From Candidatus Izemoplasma sp. (GTDB lineage Bacteria; Bacillota_I; Bacilli_A; Izemoplasmatales; Izemoplasmataceae), in contig JAOZSP010000030.1 of the NCBI GenBank assembly GCA_029939615.1, positions 1-11,427 on the forward strand: a stretch of DNA of 11,427 nucleotides, read 5' to 3'. The translations under genes were made by a program, and so were the position numbers. Shown here piece after piece: positions 6,246 to 11,427 of the stretch; position 1 is the first letter of the stretch; each line of letters begins with the position of its first letter. Under the pieces are notes generated by a model. That model ran no database searches. It was not told where the DNA came from and saw only the letters and a program-made list of their open reading frames with translations.

Positions 6246-6250
6246 GGAGG
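6246..6250 (+). promoter_or_regulatory. Ribosome binding site deciding the accB start
   Basis: GGAGG touches the ATG at 6251 directly but lies six bases ahead of the in-frame ATG at 6257, so 6257 is the likely start. Confidence 0.8.
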
Positions 6251-6256
6251 ATGTTT

Positions 6257-6703
6257 ATGGATTTAAGACAAATAAAAAATCTTATGAAGGAATTTGAAGA
6301 TTCGGTGATTCATAAGTTAGAGATAAATGATAAAGAATTTAGTATTAAATTAGAAAAAGAGACTTATACAACTTTTTCAGAAAACCCTTCTGTTTCTTCC
6401 TCGATTCCAGTAGCTGCTACGGCAGCTACTGTGGATGAAGGTAACGGTGTTTTGGAAGAGAATTTAAATACACTAGTTAAAGCTCCACTTGTAGGAACTT
6501 ATTATGCGAGTCCTTCACCGGATGCTAATCCATTTGTAAGATTAAATCAGCCTGTTGTTAAGGGTGATACACTATTTATTGTTGAAGCAATGAAAGTAAT
6601 GAATGAAATAACTGCGCCAGTATCTGGTACTATTGTGAAGATTAATGTTAGTGAAGCAGTGATGGTTGAATATGGCCAAGTAGTAATGGAGATTAAAGAG
6701 TAA
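6257..6703 (+). CDS. accB: Biotin carboxyl carrier protein of acetyl-CoA carboxylase
   Basis: This encodes 148 residues. AccB carries biotin between the carboxylase (AccC) and carboxyltransferase (AccD/AccA) sites. An N-terminal helical part (MDLRQIKNLMKEFEDS, about 1-35) is joined by a Ser/Ala-rich linker (about 40-70) to the biotinyl domain (about 73-148). The biotinylated lysine is K113 in EAMKVMNEI; the residue after it is Val where Met or Leu is commoner. APLVGTYYASPSPDANPFV (76-94) includes the thumb segment typical of this subunit. The start at 6257 is set by GGAGG spacing. It overlaps accC by one base (TAATG), implying coupled translation. BirA, encoded upstream, is the expected modifying enzyme. 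Confidence 0.95.
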   Translation: MDLRQIKNLMKEFEDSVIHKLEINDKEFSIKLEKETYTTFSENPSVSSSIPVAATAATVDEGNGVLEENLNTLVKAPLVGTYYASPSPDANPFVRLNQPVVKGDTLFIVEAMKVMNEITAPVSGTIVKINVSEAVMVEYGQVVMEIKE

Positions 6704-8064
6704 TGTTCCAAAAGATATTAATCGCAAATCGCGGTGAAATTGCAGTTAGGATTATTCGTGCTTGTAAACAAATGGGTATTGAAACTGTTGCTATTTATAG
6801 CGAAGCTGATCAATATAGCTTACACGTTCAAATTGCTGATGAGGCAGTGTGTGTTGGTGGAAATAAAAGTAGTGAATCTTATTTAAAAATGGAAAATATT
6901 ATTAGTGCTGCAATAAGTAAAGGTGCCGAAGCTATTCATCCTGGTTTCGGTTTTTTAAGTGAAAATGCTCGCTTTGCTGATTTATGTGAAAGTGTAGGAA
7001 TTAGATTTATTGGACCTAGTGGTAGTGTGATAGAAAAGATGGGGAATAAATCAAAAGCTCGAGAGTTAATGATTAAAGCTAATGTTCCTGTTGTTCCTGG
7101 AAGTGAAGGAGCTTTGAAAAATATTGTAGAAGCTAAGAAATTAACAACTAAAATAGGGTACCCGGTATTAATAAAAGCTAGTGCTGGTGGTGGTGGACGA
7201 GGTATGCGTGTTGCGTATACCGAGTTAGAATTTGATAATGCTTATGAAACTGCTAGAAGTGAAGCTTTTAATGCTTTTGGTGATGATACGATGTATTTAG
7301 AAAAATATATTATTAATTCGAAGCATATTGAATTTCAAATTATTGCTGATAAATATGGTAATGTTGTTCATTTAGGTGAACGAGATTGTTCTATTCAAAG
7401 ACGTAATCAAAAAGTTATTGAAGAAGCGCCTAGTTTGATTAGTGAAGAACTTCGTCAAAAAATGGGTGAAATAGCTATTAAAGCTAGTAAAAGTGTTAAT
7501 TATGTTAATGCGGGAACAATTGAGTTCTTATTAACTGGTGATGATTTTTACTTTATTGAAATGAATACAAGAATTCAAGTTGAACATCCTGTAACAGAAA
7601 TGGTCACAGGAATAGATATCGTTAAAGAACAAATAAATATTGCTGGTGGAGAAGAGTTATCTTTTACACAAGAAGATATTAAATTAGAAGGACATAGTAT
7701 TGAAGTTAGAATTAATGCTGAAAATCCAAAAGAAAACTTTAGACCTAGTCCTGGAAAAGTAGAATTACTTCATGTTCCTAGTGGACATGGTGTTAGATTT
7801 GATAGTTTCCTTTATACAGGTTATCAAATCCCCCCATTTTATGATTCTATGATGGGTAAAGTTATTGTACATGGTAAAACAAGAGAAGAAGCGATTAAGA
7901 AGATGCGAGCTACTTTAGATGAACTAATTATTGAAGGTGTCGATAATAATCGACAGTTTTGTATGAGAATTTTGTTTAATAACGAATACTATAAAGGTAC
8001 TTTTGATACTGGATTTATCCCTAAACACAGCGGGTCTTTGTTAGGATATGATGATTATGAATAA
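6703..8064 (+). CDS. accC: Biotin carboxylase subunit of acetyl-CoA carboxylase
   Basis: This encodes 453 residues, matching the usual length of about 450. It carboxylates the biotin on AccB using bicarbonate and ATP. The three-part ATP-grasp architecture is visible: an N-terminal domain opening FQKILIANRGEIAVRIIRA, then HPGFGFLSENARFA (79-92), the mobile glycine-rich lid KASAGGGGRGMR (158-169), and the catalytic stretch EMNTRIQVEHPVTE (286-299), with E286, N288, R290 and E294 in the positions used for metal, bicarbonate and biotin chemistry. The C-terminal domain contains EVRINAENP. The ATG shares its A with the accB stop. The 3' end overlaps the start of accD by a few codons in another frame. 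It is a stand-alone AccC, not fused to a biotinyl domain, so the heteromeric bacterial enzyme is indicated. No key residue is missing. Confidence 0.97.
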   Translation: MFQKILIANRGEIAVRIIRACKQMGIETVAIYSEADQYSLHVQIADEAVCVGGNKSSESYLKMENIISAAISKGAEAIHPGFGFLSENARFADLCESVGIRFIGPSGSVIEKMGNKSKARELMIKANVPVVPGSEGALKNIVEAKKLTTKIGYPVLIKASAGGGGRGMRVAYTELEFDNAYETARSEAFNAFGDDTMYLEKYIINSKHIEFQIIADKYGNVVHLGERDCSIQRRNQKVIEEAPSLISEELRQKMGEIAIKASKSVNYVNAGTIEFLLTGDDFYFIEMNTRIQVEHPVTEMVTGIDIVKEQINIAGGEELSFTQEDIKLEGHSIEVRINAENPKENFRPSPGKVELLHVPSGHGVRFDSFLYTGYQIPPFYDSMMGKVIVHGKTREEAIKKMRATLDELIIEGVDNNRQFCMRILFNNEYYKGTFDTGFIPKHSGSLLGYDDYE

Positions 8065-8938
8065 TTTAATGAAAGCTTTTGAATCACGTCGTGTTGAACG
8101 TGAAAAAACAACTTTAAGAAATAGTAAAAGTAATTATCGTAAAAATCTTAATATTGATGTTCCTAAAGGATTATATGAAAAATGTCCAAAGTGTAGTGAA
8201 ACAGTAAATATGAAAGAGATGTATGACGACGCTTTTATTTGTAAACACTGTGGTGATCATTTTAAAATGCGTGCTATTGATCGTATAAATATTACTGTAG
8301 ATCAAGGATCTTTTATTGAAAAAGGATTAGGATATATTACTTTAAACCCTTTATTTAATGATGGATATGATGAAAAAATAAAAAAATATCAAGAAAAAAC
8401 AAATTTAGATGAAGCTTATATATATGGATATGGTCGTATTAACGGAAATCCTTGTGTTATAGGGGTTATGGATAGTTATTTCTTGATGGGTAGTATGGGT
8501 AGTGTTGTTGGTGAAAAAGTAACTAGAAGTTTTGAATATGCTATATACAAAAAATTACCTATAATTATATTCACAGCATCAGGTGGAGCGAGAATGCAAG
8601 AAGGTATTTTTAGTTTAATGCAAATGGCTAAAACAAGCGCTGGTGTTTTACAGCATAGTGATCAAGGATTGCTATATATTAGTGTTTTAACACATCCTAC
8701 TACTGGTGGAGTAACTGCTAGTTTTGCATCTTTAGGAGATATTACATTAGCAGAACCTGGAGCTTTAATTGGTTTTGCTGGACCACGTGTTATTGAACAA
8801 ACAATTAATCAAAAACTTCCTGAGGGGTTCCAACGAAGTGAGTTTTTACTTGCTAAAGGGTTTGTTGATAAGATTGTTAAAAGAAGTGATTTAAAGGAAA
8901 CTTTAGCTAAATTACTTAAGTTCCATAGGGGGTATTAA
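8057..8938 (+). CDS. accD: Acetyl-CoA carboxylase carboxyltransferase subunit beta
   Basis: This encodes 293 residues from ATG 8057. With AccA it transfers the carboxyl group from biotin to acetyl-CoA, giving malonyl-CoA. The N-terminal four-cysteine zinc ribbon characteristic of AccD is intact: CPKC and CKHC at 43-46 and 62-65. The crotonase-like core follows with GYGRINGNP, MGSMGSVVGEK, the oxyanion-hole segment ASGGARMQEG, TTGGVTASFA and GPRVIEQTI. Several in-frame ATGs exist at 8048, 8051, 8057 and 8069. I favour 8057 because AGGAT at 8043-8047 sits about ten bases upstream; 8048 is the longest option. In either case it overlaps the end of accC, so translation is likely coupled. It ends in TAA just before accA. 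Confidence 0.95.
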   Translation: MNNLMKAFESRRVEREKTTLRNSKSNYRKNLNIDVPKGLYEKCPKCSETVNMKEMYDDAFICKHCGDHFKMRAIDRINITVDQGSFIEKGLGYITLNPLFNDGYDEKIKKYQEKTNLDEAYIYGYGRINGNPCVIGVMDSYFLMGSMGSVVGEKVTRSFEYAIYKKLPIIIFTASGGARMQEGIFSLMQMAKTSAGVLQHSDQGLLYISVLTHPTTGGVTASFASLGDITLAEPGALIGFAGPRVIEQTINQKLPEGFQRSEFLLAKGFVDKIVKRSDLKETLAKLLKFHRGY

Positions 8939-8939
8939 T

Positions 8940-9896
8940 ATGAATATCTTAGAAAAAGAACGAAAAGTATTAGAACTAGAAAAGAAAATTGATGAGCTTG
9001 ATAATGAAGTATTAATTAATAGTTTGAAAGAAGAAATGGAAAAGTATAAACAAAATACAATGACAAATCTAAATGCATGGGATCGTGTTCTTTTAGCGAG
9101 ACATCAAAAAAGACCTACATCTTCTGATTTTATTAATTATATCTTTGATGATTTTATTGAGTTTCATGGTGATAGATTATATGGTGATGACGCTAGTATT
9201 ATTGGGGGGATTGGAACTATTAATTCTCAAGTAGTTACAGTTATTGCTCAACAAAAAGGTAAAAACTTAGATGAAAATTTAGAAAGAAACTTTGCGATGC
9301 CTCATCCTGAGGGATATCGAAAAAGTTTACGACTAATGAAACAAGCGGAAAAGTTTAATCGTCCGATTATAACTTTTATTGATACTCCGGGTGCTTACCC
9401 TGGCCTTGGTGCTGAGGAAAGAGGACAAGGAGAAGCTATTGCTCGTAATTTATTAGAAATGAGTGGTTTAACAGTTCCTATTATCGCCGTTATTATTGGT
9501 GAAGGAGGAAGTGGAGGTGCGTTAGCTCTTGGTGTAGCAAATAAAGTATGTATGTTAGAAAACGCTATTTACTCTATTTTGAGTCCTGAGGGATATGCTA
9601 CTATTTTATGGAAAGATGCTACCTTAGCTAGTAAAGCAGCGGAAGTAATGAAACTTACTAGTTATGATTTAGAAGAGTATGGAATTATAGATAAAATTAT
9701 AAAAGAACCAATCGGAGGAGCACATTTTAATAATGTAGCGACTTTTAAAAATACTAAAAAAGTTATTTTAGAAGAATTATATGAATTAAATAAACTTACT
9801 AATATTGAATTAAGAGATACAAGAATTAAGAAGTATCGTGATATTGGATTCTTCCAAAGATTTAATTATGATAACTTAGGAGGACTAAAAAGATGA
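8940..9896 (+). CDS. accA: Acetyl-CoA carboxylase carboxyltransferase subunit alpha
   Basis: This encodes 318 residues, the usual AccA length. It pairs with AccD to form the carboxyltransferase. An N-terminal charged helical, coiled-coil-like region (about 3-40) precedes the crotonase-like core. Recognisable segments are FHGDRLYGDDASIIGGIG (75-92), MPHPEGYRKSLRLM (120-133), FIDTPGAYPGLGAEERGQGE (146-165), and GEGGSGGALALG (188-199), the glycine-rich oxyanion/biotin-binding part, then SILSPEGYATILWKD. The ribosome site AGGGGG (about 8926-8931) lies inside the accD end. The stop TGA overlaps the fabH start as ATGA. With accB, accC and accD, all four carboxylase subunits are encoded contiguously here. 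Confidence 0.97.
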   Translation: MNILEKERKVLELEKKIDELDNEVLINSLKEEMEKYKQNTMTNLNAWDRVLLARHQKRPTSSDFINYIFDDFIEFHGDRLYGDDASIIGGIGTINSQVVTVIAQQKGKNLDENLERNFAMPHPEGYRKSLRLMKQAEKFNRPIITFIDTPGAYPGLGAEERGQGEAIARNLLEMSGLTVPIIAVIIGEGGSGGALALGVANKVCMLENAIYSILSPEGYATILWKDATLASKAAEVMKLTSYDLEEYGIIDKIIKEPIGGAHFNNVATFKNTKKVILEELYELNKLTNIELRDTRIKKYRDIGFFQRFNYDNLGGLKR

Positions 9897-10861
9897 TTTA
9901 TACAAAAATTAAAGGAACGGGAAGTTATGTTCCTAAAAAAGTTATGACTAATGAAGATTTGAAACAATTTGTTGATACAAGCGATGAATGGATCGTAAGT
10001 AGAACAGGGATAAAAGAAAGACATATTGTTACTGATGAATTTACAGTTGATTTAGCAGAAAAAGCGTCGTTAAAAGCAATAGAAGATGCTGGTATTGATA
10101 AAAGTGAAATTGATATTGTTATTGTAGCTACTGTTACTCCAGATAATGCTTTTCCTGGTATTGGTAATTTATTACAAGGAAGATTAGGATTAGAAAGAGT
10201 AATGACATTTGATATAAACGCTGCTTGTAGTGGATTTCTATATGCTTTAGAAATTGCTGATAAAATGATAAAAAGTGGAGCTTATAATAATGCTTTAATC
10301 GTTGGAGCTGAAACTTTAACTCGTCTTACAGATTGGCGTGATCGTAATACTTGTGTATTATTTGGTGATGCAGCTGGAGCGATGATAATTTCAAAAAGTG
10401 ATACTAATAGTATTAAAGATGTTATTTGTGGTAGTGTATCTGACTCTGATGGGCATTTGATTTGTAATAATGTAGATATTAAGGACCCAGCAGTGAACGC
10501 TGTGAGCGTTCAAGATCACATTCATATGAATGGTCGTGAAGTGTTTAAGTTTGCGACTAGAATTATGCCAAAAACAATTCGTGATTTATTAGAAAGAAAT
10601 AATATGGTGTTAGATGATTTAGACTATATCGTTGCTCATCAAGCTAATGAAAGAATTATTAATAAAGCTGCTAGAGATTTAGGATATAGTATGGATAAAA
10701 TGTTTTTAAATATTAGTAAATATGGAAATACATCATCTGCAAGTGTACCACTAGCAATTGATGAAGCTATCAAAACTAAAAAAATAAATAAAGGTGATTT
10801 ATTCGCGACAGTAGCCTTTGGTGGAGGATTTACTTGGGGTGGAGCAATTATTGAACTATAG
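9893..10861 (+). CDS. fabH: Beta-ketoacyl-ACP synthase III
   Basis: This encodes 322 residues, typical for KAS III. It starts type II fatty acid synthesis by condensing an acyl-CoA primer with malonyl-ACP. The Cys-His-Asn catalytic triad is complete: C112 in NAACSGFLYALE, H249 in VAHQANERI, and N279 in KYGNTSSASVP. The N-terminus GTGSYVPKKVMTNEDL, TSDEWIVSRTGIKERH and the C-terminal AFGGGFTWGG are family hallmarks. Primer preference (acetyl versus branched) cannot be read from sequence by eye. AGGAGG lies upstream of the start inside accA, and the two genes overlap as ATGA. It directly follows the malonyl-CoA-forming enzyme, which feeds it via FabD; fabD is not seen in the window. Confidence 0.97.
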   Translation: MIYTKIKGTGSYVPKKVMTNEDLKQFVDTSDEWIVSRTGIKERHIVTDEFTVDLAEKASLKAIEDAGIDKSEIDIVIVATVTPDNAFPGIGNLLQGRLGLERVMTFDINAACSGFLYALEIADKMIKSGAYNNALIVGAETLTRLTDWRDRNTCVLFGDAAGAMIISKSDTNSIKDVICGSVSDSDGHLICNNVDIKDPAVNAVSVQDHIHMNGREVFKFATRIMPKTIRDLLERNNMVLDDLDYIVAHQANERIINKAARDLGYSMDKMFLNISKYGNTSSASVPLAIDEAIKTKKINKGDLFATVAFGGGFTWGGAIIEL

Positions 10862-10869
10862 GAGGACAT

Positions 10870-11427
10870 ATGAAAACTTTGACGGAGATACTAGGATGTA
10901 AATATCCAGTAATACAAGGAGGAATGGCTAATATAGCTACTCATGAACTTGTCGCAGCTGTAAGTGAAGCTGGTGGATTTGGACTTTTGGCTTCTGGTGG
11001 ATGGGACGCTGAAAAGGTTCGTTATGAAATTAAGAAAACAAGAGAATTAACAGATAAACCTTTTGGTGTAAATATTATGCTGATGAGTAACCATGCAGAA
11101 TCTATTAGTGATTTAGTAATTGAAGAAGGAATAAAAGTAATTACTACAGGTGCAGGTAACCCGGGTATTTATTTAGAAAAATGGCATAACGCAGGTATTA
11201 CGGTTATTCCAGTAGTAGCTAGCGTTAGTTTGGCTAAACGTTTAGCTAGAAATGGTGTTGATGCTTTAATAGTAGAAGGTACTGAAGCAGGAGGACATAT
11301 TGGTGAAATAACTTCTTTTACTTTAATACCTCAAGTATGTGATGCTGTTGATGTTCCTGTTATTGCTGCAGGTGGGATTGCTGACGCACGTGGGTTTGAC
11401 GCCGCTCATATTTTAGGAGCAAGTGGT
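10870..11427 (+). CDS. fabK: FMN-dependent enoyl-ACP reductase II, N-terminal part (3' end outside window)
   Basis: The frame is open from ATG 10870 to the right edge: 186 codons of a protein usually a little over 300 residues. AGGAGG (10860-10865) overlaps the fabH TAG stop and sets the start. FabK reduces the enoyl-ACP double bond in the last step of each elongation cycle and replaces FabI in streptococci, clostridia and others. The TIM-barrel flavoprotein pattern is clear: YPVIQGGMANIA near the N-terminus, KPFGVNIMLMS, ITTGAGNPG, VEGTEAGGHIG with the histidine important in FabK, and PVIAAGGIADARG. The related 2-nitropropane dioxygenase/nitronate monooxygenase family shares this fold, but the FabK-like GVNIMLMS and TTGAGNP segments and the fab/acc setting favour FabK. 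Confidence 0.92.
   Translation, partial: MKTLTEILGCKYPVIQGGMANIATHELVAAVSEAGGFGLLASGGWDAEKVRYEIKKTRELTDKPFGVNIMLMSNHAESISDLVIEEGIKVITTGAGNPGIYLEKWHNAGITVIPVVASVSLAKRLARNGVDALIVEGTEAGGHIGEITSFTLIPQVCDAVDVPVIAAGGIADARGFDAAHILGASG

Noticed and set aside
10639..10869. Reverse-strand open frame over the fabH end
   Set aside because: It is antisense to the conserved catalytic half of fabH with no signals of its own.
1..11427. tRNA, rRNA, CRISPR array, riboswitch or insertion sequence
   Set aside because: Intergenic gaps are all under about 150 bases and hold promoters and hairpins only; no repeat arrays, transposase motifs or structured RNA signatures were seen by eye.

Overview
The window reads as ordinary chromosome of a low-GC bacterium in or near the Bacilli/Mollicutes group (Acholeplasma-, Izemoplasma- or Haloplasma-like would fit). 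The evidence is strongly AT-rich DNA, strong AGGAGG-type ribosome sites, consensus sigma-A type promoters, FabK rather than FabI, and a Gram-positive style lipoprotein. Three genes end in TGA and tryptophan is read from TGG, so this is not the Mycoplasma/Spiroplasma code in which TGA is Trp. The lineage call is inference. Every gene lies on the + strand.

Region 1 (1-3268) is the 3' half of an F1F0 ATP synthase operon: the end of atpA (alpha), then atpG (gamma), atpD (beta) and atpC (epsilon), closed by a 10-bp stem hairpin. Region 2 (3282-4520) is a single-gene unit with its own near-perfect promoter, a 386-residue lipoprotein of unrecognised family, and a short terminator hairpin.

Region 3 (4574-5897) is a biotin unit: promoter, birA (a monofunctional biotin ligase with no DNA-binding domain) overlapping bioY (the biotin-binding membrane component of an ECF importer). 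Region 4 (5895 to the right edge) is a fatty-acid operon: promoter, acpP, a strong hairpin terminator, then tightly packed accB-accC-accD-accA-fabH-fabK, with fabK cut by the window end. The logic is coherent: BioY imports biotin, BirA attaches it to AccB, the four acetyl-CoA carboxylase subunits make malonyl-CoA, and ACP, FabH and FabK act in type II fatty acid synthesis.

The most interesting signals are regulatory. A 21-nt element, identical at 18 positions and centred on TTTGA-N3-TCAAA (the shape of streptococcal FabT operators), occurs at both the birA and the acpP promoters and would tie biotin supply to lipid synthesis. The acpP promoter also carries a perfect 8-bp inverted repeat filling the gap between -35 and -10. 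A 13-bp stem terminator lies between acpP and accB with no room for a promoter after it, which suggests that acc/fab genes are expressed by read-through. I see no mobile element, CRISPR array, rRNA or tRNA, and no clear sign of a wholly new system.
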